Position numbers and translations under genes: made by a program. This document shows positions 52,393-62,352 of a stretch of 64,000 nt of DNA, one piece after another. The notes under the pieces are model-generated. The model made no database searches and had not been told where the DNA came from. It saw only the letters and a program-made list of their open reading frames with translations. Within the stretch, counting starts at the first letter, position 1, and every line of letters begins with the position of its first letter. Origin of the DNA: Prorocentrum cordatum (taxonomy: Eukaryota > Sar > Dinophyceae > Prorocentrales > Prorocentraceae); the NCBI GenBank assembly GCA_963575745.1, contig CAUYUJ010015748.1, positions 129,001 through 193,000 of the forward strand. Direction: 5' to 3'.

Positions 52393-53118
52393 TCAGCTCG
52401 CGCGTGAGTCTCCGCGCCATCGACCCCCTCTCCTGCCGCAGCCCGCCTGCACGCTGTCCGCGGAGAGGGTGCGCACGGCCGCCTCGGCCGACCCGTCCCG
52501 CAGGCCCTCGTAGGTGTAGGCCTCCCTTAGTGCGACCGCGAGGCTGTCGTGCGCGCCGTGGACGCACCGGATCTCGCAGCGGGGCTCCACACCCTCCTCC
52601 TCCACCTCCTGCTCCAGACCCTCCTCCGTGATGCGCAGCATCGACACCCACGCCTCGAACCGCGTCCAGAACCTGCCCATGTACGCGTAGTCCAGGAGGA
52701 CAAGGACCCTGGCGCCGAGATACACGAACACCATGTTTGAGAGCATGGTGTAGAACGCCGCGTTGTCCTCCAGGGTCCTGCTCTTCCGGCCGCCCTGCGG
52801 GAGCGAGATGAAATCGTAGAACACATACTCGACCTCCGAGTGCTCGACGAGATAACTCTTCAAGGCTGTGAGCTGCTCGTTGGCCAAGTCTGGGTGCTCG
52901 GGGTCCTCCCACCGGTGGCTGACCGCAAGGTACCGGTCTCGGTACTCACCTTTCACCACGGAGTCGAAATCTATCGTGCGGCGCTCGATCCAGTCGGGGA
53001 ACCGCGACCTCATCTCCTGCAGCGTGACCATCCTCGGGAACTCCGCGTCTGAGGCCTCCCGGAGCTTGGCGGCACGGACGAAGAAGAAGTCGCAGCTCAT
53101 GGTAAACCACTCGAACAT
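52393..53118 (-). CDS. HET-like domain protein
   Basis: The minus-strand frame from ATG 53118 (MFEWFTMSCDFFFVRAAKLR); the frame is open further upstream but with repeat-like content, and an ATG at 53100 is also possible. Visible order: YLAVSHRWEDPEHPD (about residues 56-70), YVFYDFISLPQGGRKSRT (about 93-110), AAFYTMLSNMVFVYLGARVL (about 115-134), GRFWTRFEAWVSML (about 143-156). This is the pattern of HET-like domains: a Y-x-A-x-S-x-R-W strand, a W/F-x-D-x-xSLPQ turn and a late WT-xx-E motif. In fungi, HET domains act in incompatibility; in protists the role is unknown. The sequence stops being protein-like near 52450 (RTLSADSV), so a donor there and an exon at 51700-51776 are likely. Confidence 0.65.
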   Translation of the reverse strand: MFEWFTMSCDFFFVRAAKLREASDAEFPRMVTLQEMRSRFPDWIERRTIDFDSVVKGEYRDRYLAVSHRWEDPEHPDLANEQLTALKSYLVEHSEVEYVFYDFISLPQGGRKSRTLEDNAAFYTMLSNMVFVYLGARVLVLLDYAYMGRFWTRFEAWVSMLRITEEGLEQEVEEEGVEPRCEIRCVHGAHDSLAVALREAYTYEGLRDGSAEAAVRTLSADSVQAGCGRRGGRWRGDSRAS

Positions 53119-53606
53119 GAGATCCTCCTTTGGGCCACGCGACACGCACGAGCGGCCCTGTAGGAAACAGCAGCCGTTGGCGCGCGCCCTCCGAGGGCCG
53201 CGGGGCGGCCCAATGCTGGTGCGCACGCCAGTGCGGGGAGGGACCCTGTGTACCCGCGCCGACGGTCTCCCAAGCGAAGGGGCACTCGTCGGGCGTCCGG
53301 ATAGGTGGGGCAGGCTCGATGCAACGCGCTCTGCACGGCCCAGGGACGAAGGCAAGCTCGGCTGCCAGGCGGGTTCGGCTCCCGACCCCACGCTGGGCTA
53401 ACCCGGACATTTTCCGATGTGTTTTTGTCCCACTGCGCGGCCCCAGAGATCCCGACCCCTTCCCCAGGGGCTCAGGGGTACTCATGCGGCCCCGATCCAT
53501 TTTGGAGGGTCCTGGGGTCCCACAGTGGGCCCCAGAGGCCGAAATCTACAAAAACACGCGAATCGTAACAAGCCATGACGTCTAAAATCTGGGTTTCACG
53601 CGCAGA
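53119..53606. other. Stretch without a recognised gene
   Basis: GC-rich; the upstream extension of the HET-like frame has low-complexity content. CCCCAGAGATCCCGACCCC near 53442 belongs to the dispersed family discussed at 53790. Confidence 0.45.
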
Positions 53607-53748
53607 CGATGCCGCTACTCCCCACACCCTGGACATCTCCCGAGGGCAATTCTGACCAGGATTCCGAGGCGAATCCAGGCGTGCGACGAGGGCCTCGCAG
53701 GAAGCCCAGAAAGGCGAAAACGAGGCAAGGGTAGCGGTATGGGTACCT
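53607..53748. mobile_element. MITE-like element with ATACCGCTAC ends, copy 2
   Basis: Left GATGCCGCTACTCCCC, right GGGTAGCGGTATGGGTACC. Internal TTCTGACCAGGATTCCGAGG and GCGAATCCAGGCGTGCGACG parallel 22500-22560. About 140 bp, so shorter than copy 1. Confidence 0.55.
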
Positions 53749-54705
53749 TTGGAGATCTGGAATCGTGATTGGGTGGGGTTTTACGTGCCGCTGGGTCCCC
53801 GGAGCTCTGGACCATGTCCCAGGGACCAGTTTTTCGTCCCAGATCGATTGTGTTGATGGTCCTGGGCCCAGCGAGGGCCCCTGGACGCCGAAAACGAAAA
53901 TTGCGAAAAAAACTGTCCCTTGATTTTAATCGGTGCCTTTCCTCCTCTGACCCCCTGCCGACGCCCGAACATTTGGCGTGCAGTCGATCCTTCAGCTCCC
54001 GGCGGCACGGCGCGGACGGGCCAGGGGCGGGGAGCGACTCGGCGGGGGCGCCGGGCAGGGCCAGTAAATCGACCCACTTGCCCGGGCTGCTGGGCAGCGG
54101 AGCCAGCACCTGAGGGGCAACAGTAGCTGGCGGCGCGCAGCAAGGGAGTGGAGGGAGGGGGCGGGGTGGCTTCCAAGACCTCCTCGAGTCATGAAGCAAT
54201 CACGTCGGCAAGCTTCTCGGCATTTTCGGCCTCGCCGGGCCTCGGGACTGTCAAAAGGGGCGCATGACGAAGAAATCGGTCTGGGGGAATGGGTCGAGAC
54301 CTCTGGAGGCCGACGTTGAGAACAAATCATGACGTCGGGGGTCTGAGGGGAGCGGAGGGAGGGAGGGAGGCGTCTCAGAAGAAGGGTGCTTCTCAGAGGG
54401 CGCCGGCCTGACATCTATAGATATTTTTGTTTGGTTGCTAGAACCTAGAATCAACCTGGCACACCTTGCCTCAGCCAGCCGTCAGAGAACAGGAAGGGCG
54501 GGCGGACACACTGAGGAGGTGCCTCAACGCCCGCCCCCCGTTCAGTCCAGCGCTCTCTCCCGGAAGGCGCCTCGCTCACACTGTAAGAGTGAGCGGCACG
54601 TCTCACCTAGGCAGAGCTTCACCTCAGAAGGGTGCCTGCGTCGGCGCAGGAGCGAGCGGCGATACTCCGCGGTGGGATTCCAAGGCACACCCTCGCACGG
54701 CAGGA
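53749..54705. repeat. Dispersed 'CGGTCCCGGGG' family member and unique sequence
   Basis: 54220-54340 (GGGACTGTCAAAAGG..., ATCGGTCTGGGGGAATGGGT, CGAGACCTCTGGAGGCC, ATGACGTCGGGGGTCTGAG) aligns in order with 57150-57245 and 58615-58715. No gene. Confidence 0.55.
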
Positions 54706-54707
54706 TA

Positions 54708-54880
54708 CAGTCGACCTGCAGAGTAAGGATAGGCATCCCTCCCAGGGGTACCCTTGCATCCTTGCTTCCTGGGTCCATCCTTGGATACTTTCGTTGGCCG
54801 CGCCCCGCTCGAAACGCTTCGAGATAGGCGTCCAAGGGCCTTGCATCCTTATCGCGCATCCTTACTCTGCGGGTTGACTG
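54708..54880. mobile_element. Tc1/mariner-type MITE, 173 bp
   Basis: The left end CAGTCGACCTGCAGAGTAAG and right end CTTACTCTGCGGGTTGACTG are inverted copies over about 27 bp. Both sides are TA (GGATA|CAGT and ACTG|TAAG), fitting the TA target duplication and CAGT ends of Tc1/mariner elements. There is no coding capacity. Confidence 0.65.
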
Positions 54881-54949
54881 TAAGCCTGCATCCCCGCTCG
54901 CTCGAGAACACACCGCACCGATCGTAAAACGTGTGCTGGCCAGAGCGGT

Positions 54950-55090
54950 ACAACGCGTGGCCCAGCGCCCCAACGCGCAAGGCCGACGGGGTCAGGTGCT
55001 CCCCCCGCCCCCCGCCCCACGACGAAACGGCGGTCCACCCGAAGACATCTATAGATAGGGCCTGCGCCTTCTGAGAAGCAGGGGTGCTTC
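54950..55090. repeat. Dispersed ~130-bp repeat, copy 1
   Basis: AAGGCCGACGGGGTCAGGTG, CTCCCCCCGCCC, CGGCGGTCCACCCG, ATAGATAGGGCCTGCGCCTT then CTGAGAAGCAGG, repeated at 56060-56185. Confidence 0.8.
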
Positions 55091-55318
55091 TAAGGTTCAG
55101 TCGGGCGTGTCCCCTTACAGCAAGATTTTCAACGAACAAATACATAAAAAAAACTCCCAAATGGTCAAAACATGCTCAACAAGTAGTCCCCAGACTATTT
55201 CCCTACCTAGGCTCTGCCTAGAAGGGTTCTTACTCGGAAGCTTTAAGGGGCCGGGCAGTGGAACGCGCCCCGGGCGGTTCCCCCAGTATCCGCCCCGCGG
55301 TTCCCCCAGTTACGTCCC
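55091..55318. other. Short unique stretch
   Basis: Nothing recognised. Confidence 0.4.
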
Positions 55319-55890
55319 TTTAGCTTAGCTTTGCTTATCTCATCTTAGCTTAGCTCAGCTTAGCTCAGCTTAGCTTAGCTTAGCCTAGCCTAGCTTAGCT
55401 TAGCTGTAGCTTAGCCTAGCCTAGCTTAGCTTAGCTCAGCTTACCTTAGTTTAGCGCAGCATTCGCATAGCATAGCATAGCATAGCATAGCATAGTATAG
55501 TATAGCATCGCATATCATCGCATAGCATAGCGCAACATAGCATAGCGCAGCATCGCATAGCATAGCATAGCATAGCATATCATAGCATATCATAACATAA
55601 CATATCATAGCATAGTGCAGCATATCATTGCATAGCATAGCATAGCATAGCGCAGCATATCATAACATAGCATAGCGCAGCATAGCACACCATAGCATAG
55701 CAAAGCTAATCATATCATATAATAGCATATTATAGCATAGCGCAGCATAGCAGATCATATCATAGCATTGCACAGCATAGCGCAGCATAACATATCATTT
55801 CATCGCCTAGCATGCCATAGCATAGCGCAACATATCATAGCATAGCATAGCGCAGCATAGCATAGCATAGCATAGCATAGCATAGCATAG
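55319..55890 (+). repeat. Pentanucleotide satellite: TTAGC then CATAG
   Basis: 55319-55455 is TTAGC/CTAGC-type. 55462-55890 is CATAG-type with variants such as CATAT and CGCAG. Both are 5-bp periods. Confidence 0.95.
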
Positions 55891-56021
55891 CCGCTACTGC
55901 TACAACTGCGACGATGAGGAGAAGGAGGAGGACGGCGTTTACCGTTACTACTAAGATTGCTCTCTTCGGGGCTCCAACTCCTGGGTAGGGTCGCTCTGGG
56001 ATAATTTTTGACTATTTTTGA

Positions 56022-56190
56022 ATATTCCCCCTGTAGAGGGACAGGCCCGACTTAAGCCTAGCGCCTGAACGCGGAAGGCCGACGGGTTCAGGTGCTCCCC
56101 CCGCCCCTCGCCCCACGACACAACGGCGGTCCACCCGGATACAGCTACTTATAGATAGGGCCTGCGCCTTCTGAGAAGCAGGGTCGGCGT
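56022..56190. repeat. Dispersed repeats: GTAGAGGGACAGG module and ~130-bp repeat copy 2
   Basis: CTGTAGAGGGACAGGCCCGA (56031) recurs from 2751. 56060-56185 recurs from 54950-55090. The flanks (55891-56021 and 56191-56740) hold no recognised gene. Confidence 0.75.
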
Positions 56191-56744
56191 TGGACAAACC
56201 TCCCTTTAATAAACCTCCCTTTAGTGAAAACGACCTCCCTTTAGTAAAAACAAACCGAACACGGTCAATTCCTTGATCGACGTGTCAGGGTAGGAGGTCT
56301 GTCCACCTCCGACAGGGGTGCTTCTAAGGAGCTCTCCGCCATCTCCCCACCCGCCTCTGCGCGTGCCCGAGAGAGGGGGGACCGACCTAAGGGGGGGGGG
56401 GGGGAAGCGTCGACCTGGAATCGGCGACGCAGTGCGAATAGAGCGGCGGCGATGGGCCCCCGAGGGCGCACCCCCACGGCAGGGGTGGGCCATCGGGCCC
56501 ACGCTGGCGGCCAACGGGCCATTATGGGTCGACGCCTCCCCCCCTCAGCCTGTCCTTCCGCACGGGGGAAGCGGGCCCGGGGGGGCCCGGACCCTGCCTG
56601 GACCCTGGGGCCTTCCCCCGAGACGGGACCTTCCTTTCGAGTCGTGTCCCGACGCTCCGGGGGCCCGCGGAGGGCCGGGGAAGGCCGAGAACATTGAAAT
56701 ACCTCAGGACACGCGTCCCTCAGGACTCGTGTCCCCCATAGCGA

Positions 56745-56887
56745 TGTACCTCCTCGACCTCCTCCTCCTCCTCCTCCTCGAACTCCTCAACCTCCTCGAC
56801 CTCCTCGACCCCCTCGACCTCCTCGACCTCCTCGACCTCCTCCTCCTCCTCCTCCTCCTCCTCCTCCTCCTCCTCTTCCTCCTCCTC
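56745..56887 (+). repeat. CTCGAC/CCT repeat
   Basis: CTCCTCGACCTCCTCGACC units and CCT runs. Opposite strand type to 57695-57945, so the two are complementary arms about 0.8 kb apart. Confidence 0.9.
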
Positions 56888-57391
56888 TAACGTTGCCCCG
56901 GAGCACCCGGCCGCGGAGGTTGGGGTAGTTTGACAGGTCCTCGCTGGCGGCGCGCGCCAGGGGGGGGTCAGCCACGAGGGGAGGCCGCCCTCGCAGCAGG
57001 CGGGGGAGCCTCCAAGGAGGGACGGGGGGGCCCAAGAGGTTTCCAGGAAGCCTCCTGTCCAGACCCCTGGGAGTCGCAACAAAAATCACGAGGGCAAATG
57101 TTTCCCCATCTTCGGCCTCCGGGGGCCCTCGCCGGGCCTCGGGGCCGTCAAAAAAAAGCGCAGAATGAAAAAGCGGTCCCGGGGTATGGATCGAGACCTT
57201 TGGAAGTCGCGGTGATGACAAAAACCGTGACGTCGTAGGTCTGCGTCAAAAGCCGGACAGGGCTTCCAATATTTTTGCTTTGAAGGAAAAGGAGCGGACA
57301 CCACCGTGCCAACGTCCCATCGTGAAGCATGTCTACTGGGAGCACTGCCACTGCCTCACAGGTATGACCGCCATGGCCAAAACTGGCCCTA
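56888..57391. repeat. Dispersed family member and unique sequence
   Basis: 57110-57245 carries GGGCCGTCAAAAAAAAGCG, AAGCGGTCCCGGGGTATGGA, TCGAGACCTTTGGAAGTCGC and GTGACGTCGTAGGTCTG. No gene. Confidence 0.55.
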
Positions 57392-57435
57392 CCTGGCGCG
57401 CGGAGCGCGCCAGGGGCGGCGCTGGAGGCGCCGCC
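57392..57435. repeat. GC-rich double hairpin, copy 2
   Basis: CCTGGCGCGC-GGA-GCGCGCCAGG (57392-57414) directly followed by GGCGGCGC-TGGAG-GCGCCGCC (57415-57435). Both stems are perfect. Confidence 0.8.
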
Positions 57436-57689
57436 AAGGGGCTCCAGCCCACATCCCAAAAAACCGGGCGGACCGTCGACAGTTGTTCCTAAATGCTGCC
57501 GTCGCTTCGTCCTCGATAAAAGGGGCCCCACCGAGCTGCTGAACGTAGCCGTGATGTGCGCAGAGCATCAGCGAAATGCCAGGCGCCTGCGCTGGCGCAG
57601 GCTCCTGTCCAGGGCGCTGTGCGGAGTGCGGACGGACCGCCCCCCCCCCCCCTCCTCGAAGGGCTTCTACGAAGGATCCTGTCTTCGCG

Positions 57690-57948
57690 GCCTCGAGGAG
57701 GTCGAGGAGGTCATGGAGCAGGAGGAGAAGAAGGAGGAGGAGGAGGTCGAGGAGGTCGAGGGGGTCGAGGAGGTCGAGGAGGTCGAGGAGGTCGAGGAGG
57801 AGGTGGAGGAGGAGGAATGGGAGGAGGAGGAGGAGGATGAGGAGGAAGAAGAAGAGAAGGAGGAGGAGGAGGAGGAGGAGGAGGAGGTCGAGGAGGTCGA
57901 GGAGGTCGAGGAGGAGGAGGAGGAGGAGGTCGAGGAGGGCCGACGTTT
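57690..57948 (+). repeat. GAGGTC/GGA repeat
   Basis: GAGGTCGAGGAGGTCGAGG and GGA runs; produces the poly-Glu/Val and Gly/Arg frames. Confidence 0.9.
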
Positions 57949-58785
57949 CTGGCGATGGCCAGACGAGCCTCCCCGCCTGCCCAGAAGGGACTCGACCCGC
58001 CCTCGCGCTGGCCCCCTCTTGCGCGCCGCCGGACCTCGGCCAGGAGGACCCGGATGAAGTCGACCTGGAGGAGGAGACGGCAGGGGCAGAAGCGATCAGC
58101 GACTAGACCCACACCGCTGGGAGGAGGAGGAGGAGGAGGAGGAAGAAGAGGTGGAGGAGGATGTGGAGGAGGAGAAGCTTGGGGAGGAATATGAGGACCA
58201 AGAGGAATTGATGGATGGAACGCCTGTCTTGCCGTGTCCCCTGTGTCCCCCGTGAAGCTGTGTGTATGGGATCCTTACGCAGGAGGGGATGCAACGAAAA
58301 TTTAGTTGGGATGCGGAAGGACATACTAGCAGTATGTGTCCTCCTCGGAAGCATGCGTTCGAAACGAACATATAGCACAAGCATCTTGTAGCGTATCGTT
58401 TCCCGAACATCGAGCGGTATGGCCAGAAAACGCCCGCCATGGGGCATGTACTATAAGACGTCTCGGCGCACGCGTCGCCCCTGGAGGGGCGACGCGCACA
58501 TAATTAGCATACTGGGGTAGCGCCAATTTGATAAACGTTGGAGGGCGGGGTCCGAGGAGCTTCCGTCGGATATCCTCGGCCATTTTCGGCCTTCAAAGCC
58601 CCTGCTGGGCCCTGGGACAATCAACAACACGATCCGGGGTGACCAACTGGTCCCGGGGTAGTGGTCCAGACCTCTCGGGAGCCGCGCTATGAAACATCAC
58701 GGCGTCGGATGTCTGGGAGCATTTTGTGAACAGCACATTTCGGAGGCTCGTGCGGGTTTCCTGGAGGGGCGCTGGGCCCCCCCTT
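57949..58785. repeat. Unique sequence and dispersed family member
   Basis: GGA-rich at 58115-58200. 58560-58715 matches the family at 54220 and 57110 (ACTGGTCCCGGGGTAGTGGT, CCAGACCTCTCGGGAGCCGC). No gene. Confidence 0.5.
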
Positions 58786-58826
58786 GCGGCGCCTCCAGCG
58801 CCGCCCCTGGCGCGCTCCGCGCGCCA
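58786..58826. repeat. GC-rich double hairpin, copy 3 (opposite orientation)
   Basis: GCGGCGC-CTCCA-GCGCCGC (58786-58804), then TGGCGCGC-TCC-GCGCGCCA (58808-58826). It is the inverted order of copy 2. Confidence 0.8.
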
Positions 58827-58876
58827 TAGGCGGGGACCTTGCGCCGATCCAAGAGATCCGCGTGGACCTGGACATC

Positions 58877-58930
58877 TATAGACATATATATATATATATA
58901 TATATAGACATATATATATATATATATTAT
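58877..58930. repeat. (TA)n microsatellite
   Basis: ATATATATATATATAT with GACA interruptions, after the motif CATCTATAGA that also ends the repeats at 54410 and 55045. Confidence 0.9.
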
Positions 58931-59120
58931 GCACATATATTGGTTTACATTCACATACATAATTACACACATGTATATGTATACACACATATCTGCATAT
59001 GGATCCTTACATCGACACCATCCGACGGAGTTTGCATGTACCTCGAGGGACTGCGGCGGTGTATAAAGCCGCTGGCTCTCATTGGTGATATATATATATA
59101 TTATTGTGGCGGATTTGTGT

Positions 59121-59261
59121 TTATGTAGATTTGTCGTCTTCGGCGACCACGATGCCCTTGCCGCCGCCCTGCTCGGCGTCAAAGTGCACGCAGATGCTGG
59201 AGTTCTCGGGGTCGTGGGCGAGGATGGTCTGCTGCTTCCCGAAGGTCACAAGGGCCTTGTC
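59121..59261 (-). CDS. Likely terminal exon of an unknown gene
   Basis: On the minus strand CGATCCTAG is followed by DKALVTFGKQQTILAHDPEN, SSICVHFDAEQGGGKGIVVA and EDDKST, then TAA: 46 residues. The frame is clearly protein-like and lies between simple repeats. The upstream (higher coordinate) side is a MITE-like element, presumably in the preceding intron; no further exon was found. The family is not recognised. Confidence 0.5.
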   Translation of the reverse strand, partial: DKALVTFGKQQTILAHDPENSSICVHFDAEQGGGKGIVVAEDDKST

Positions 59262-59283
59262 CTAGGATCGGCGGCCATCAAAA

Positions 59284-59453
59284 GGGAGGGGAGTGAGAAG
59301 GAGGAGGCCTTCTCAGAAGGCGGCGGGGCTTCTCAGAAGCCCTTCGACCCTCTGAGAAGTCCTTTGTGTCTCCGGGGAAGGCTTCGAACACTTCTCAGAA
59401 GGCCGGAGGACTTCCGCGCCGTCTGAGAAGGCCCGCCCCCTCTCACTTCCCCC
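59284..59453. mobile_element. MITE-like element, GGGGAAGTGAGA family, copy 2
   Basis: Left GGGAGGGGAGTGAGAAGG then AGGAGGCCTTCTCAGAAG; right TCTGAGAAGGCCCGCC then CCCTCTCACTTCCCCC. Same ends and internal TTCTCAGAAGGC motifs as 43553-43728. Confidence 0.65.
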
Positions 59454-60239
59454 TGGGCTGGCCGCTGGTAGGAGGGAGGTGCAGACCAGGGGGGGGGACC
59501 TCAGGGCATCCCGAGCGCAGCTGATTGTTCAAAGCCCGCGGGAGCTCGCGGTGTTGCGCGCGAAGCGAAGGCATATCTTCCTACAGGCGGACTTGTGAAG
59601 AATAGCAAAAAAGCCTGAATCATAACACACCGTCAAAAGAGCACGAAACATCACCACCCTACTATGATAATCTACTCTCCTTGCATCTGCCTCCTGTAGA
59701 GGGACATGCCCGACTTGAATATGCCCTGGCAAACAGCATCTAGATTCTTGATGGGCGTCCCCACTGCGCCAGCTCTGTGCGCGCTCCTGGCTAAGGCAGC
59801 CAGGGAGGCACATGGCCCATTCCAGAGAGAACATCGGAATATAAAACAATGACCTCTCTTTTTTCCCCCCAGGCACAGGCCAGAACATAATTTACCCGAC
59901 TGTGTCTGGATGGCCGTCTTGCTGCATCAGCCGCTGCTGCAGCAAACCAATGACCTCTTTGGGCAAGGCAGCAAAAAAACGTCCGCCAGCTCCCGCCGGG
60001 GGGAACCGCCTTCGCTTTACTTTCGCCAGCCTTCCGCCAGCGTTCCGCTGAGGAAGAGAGATGCCAACTCCGCGATCCCTGAAAGTCGAGGCCCTTGCTC
60101 AAAGGCCCCATACCCAAGCATCCGACGTCTTGATTCCCAAGACAGCTGAACAGCTTGGGGTGCTCTCGTGATACAAGCTGGTTGCTAGTTCTGCCTGCGG
60201 GACAGCCCCAGAGGGACATGTTTAAATACACTGGAACGG
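59454..60239. other. Stretch without a gene; dispersed repeats
   Basis: The GTAGAGGGACATGCCCGACT module is at 59695, and the CTTCCGCC repeat copy B (partner of 20235-20395) at about 59985-60115. Confidence 0.5.
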
Positions 60240-62352
60240 AACGGGTCGTTTCGCCTGAGACATGCTCACTGCTCTCGTTGGCTGGGGTTGAGCGTTTCAA
60301 TTAAGACATCCTCGCACCTCAGAGCTCACGCGCAAGAGGCGGTCTGGCACGTTAGCCTGGGACATCTGCGCGCGAGGTGGTCCAGTGCGTTTCGCTCGAG
60401 ACATCATCATGCCCAAACGAACATTTGACTACACTTCTGTTGTCAACGTGTGCTCCGGGAGGGGGCTGGGCGCCGCCTGTGAACATCCTCGCACCTCTGG
60501 CCTCCGAGGTGCCGCGCGCGAGGAGGTCCAGCGAGTTTCGCCAGACACATCCTCGACACTCTGGGCTCCGAGAAGCCGCGCGCGAGGTGGTCTGGCGCGT
60601 TTCGCCTGAGACATTCCGGCAAAGCGGGGCCCCAGGATGCTGCTCGCGAGGTAGTCCGCTGCGCTTCGCTTGAGACGTCGTGTCAACTCTGGGTTCCGAG
60701 ATACCGCTCGCGAGGTGGCCCGCCGCGTTTCGCCTGAGACATCCTCGCAACTCTGAGCTCCGAGATGCCGCGGGAGAGGTGGTCCAGCGCGTTTCGCCTG
60801 AGGCATCCTTGCAACTCTAAGCTGCGAGATGCTCCGCGCGAGGTGGTCCAATCCGTTTCACCGGAGACATCGTCATCCCCAAATGAACCATTTGATTCCA
60901 CCTCTCTTGTCAAACTCTGTTCTGGGATTGATCTGGATGCCGTCTGTCTGAAGTATACTTGCAAATCTAAAGCTCCGAAATGCCGCCCGCGAGGTGGTCT
61001 GGCCCGTTTCGCCTGAGACATCCTTGCAACTCTGGCCTCCGAGGTGCCGCGCGCGAGATTGTCCGGCCCGTTTCGCATGAGACTTCCTCGCAAATCTGGC
61101 CTCCGAGATGCCACGCGCGAGGTGGTTCAGCGACTTTCGCCTGACACATCCTGGCAACACTGGCCTCCGGGATGCCGCGCGCGAGATGGACAAGCCTGTT
61201 TCGCTTGAGACACCCTCGCACCTCTTGACCTCCGAGATGCCGCGCGCGAGGTGGTCCAGCCAATTTCGCCCGAGACATCCCGTCAACTCTGGGTTCCGAG
61301 ATACCGCTCGCGAGTTGGTCCGCCGCGTCTCGCCGGAGACATGCTCGCAACTCTGATCGGGCGTTGGCAGAACTGGGTTTCGTGGGACCTGGTTTAGTGA
61401 TGTGTACTGGGGGACGCCCCCCCTGCCCCGTTCCACTAATAAGAACTGCCGTCACCCGAAAAAAGACCAGCTACGGCAGACCTGGTTCAATGATTCTGGC
61501 CAATTCAATGGCTCCGGGGCCCTACCACTAACCGGGTCCCCTTACCTGGGGTCCTGGCTTTTCCCGATCTGAGCTCCGAGATGCCGCGCGCGAGGTGATC
61601 CAGCTCGTCTCGCCTGCGACACCCTCGCAGCTCTGAGAGCCGAGATGCCGCCCGCGAGGTGGTCCGCCGCGTCTCGCTCGAGACATGCTCGTACCGCTGA
61701 GCTCCGAGATGCCGCCCGCGAGGTGGTCCAGCCCGTTTGGCATGAGACATCCCAGCAACTCTGGAAACCGAGATGCCGCACGCGAGATGGTCTGGCCTGT
61801 TTCGCCTCCTCCTCCTCCTCCTCCTGCTCCTCCTCCTCCTCACACCCTCGCAACTCTGAGCTCCGAGATGCTGCGCGCGAGGTGGTCCAATCCGTTTCGC
61901 CTGCGACATCCCTGCAACTCTGAGAACCGAGATGCCGCCTACGAGGTGGTCTGGACCGTGTCGCCTCAAATCTGTTCGCAACTCTGGGCTCCGTGATACC
62001 GCGCGAAACATGTTCTGGCCCGTTTTGCCTGAGACGTCCTCTCAAGTCTGAGCTCCGGGATGCCGCGCGCAAAATGGTCCGGCACGTTTCGCCTGAGTCA
62101 TCGTGGCAACTCTGGGTTCCGAGATGCCGCCGCGCGCGAGGTGGTCCAGCCCGTCTCGCCTGAGATATATTCACAACTCTGGGAACCGAAATGCAGTGCT
62201 CGAGGTGGACCGACAGCGCTGGGCTCCGAGATACCGCTCGCGAGTTGGTCTGGCCAGTTTCGCTGGAGGCATCGTCGCAGTTCGGGGCTCTTACATGTAG
62301 CGAGCGAGGTGGTCTGGACGGGTTCGCCTGAGACATCCTGGCAACTCTGGGT
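60240..62352 (-). repeat. ~63-bp satellite array
   Basis: More than thirty units of CTCCGAGATGCCGCGCGCGA, GGTGGTCCAGC-CGTTTCGCC, TGAGACATCCTCGCAACTCT. Two units carry a longer insert (60408-60490 and 60868-60960) that begins CATCGTCATCCCCAAATGAA. A ~210-bp unrelated stretch interrupts at 61350-61560. Because the period is near 63, frames stay open and look like repeated proteins; I do not accept them. Confidence 0.9.

Noticed and set aside
60352-62336. Repeated minus-strand frames such as SQAKRAGPPRARHLGAQSC
   Set aside because: The ~63-bp period keeps frames open by length alone; all frames are similarly open.
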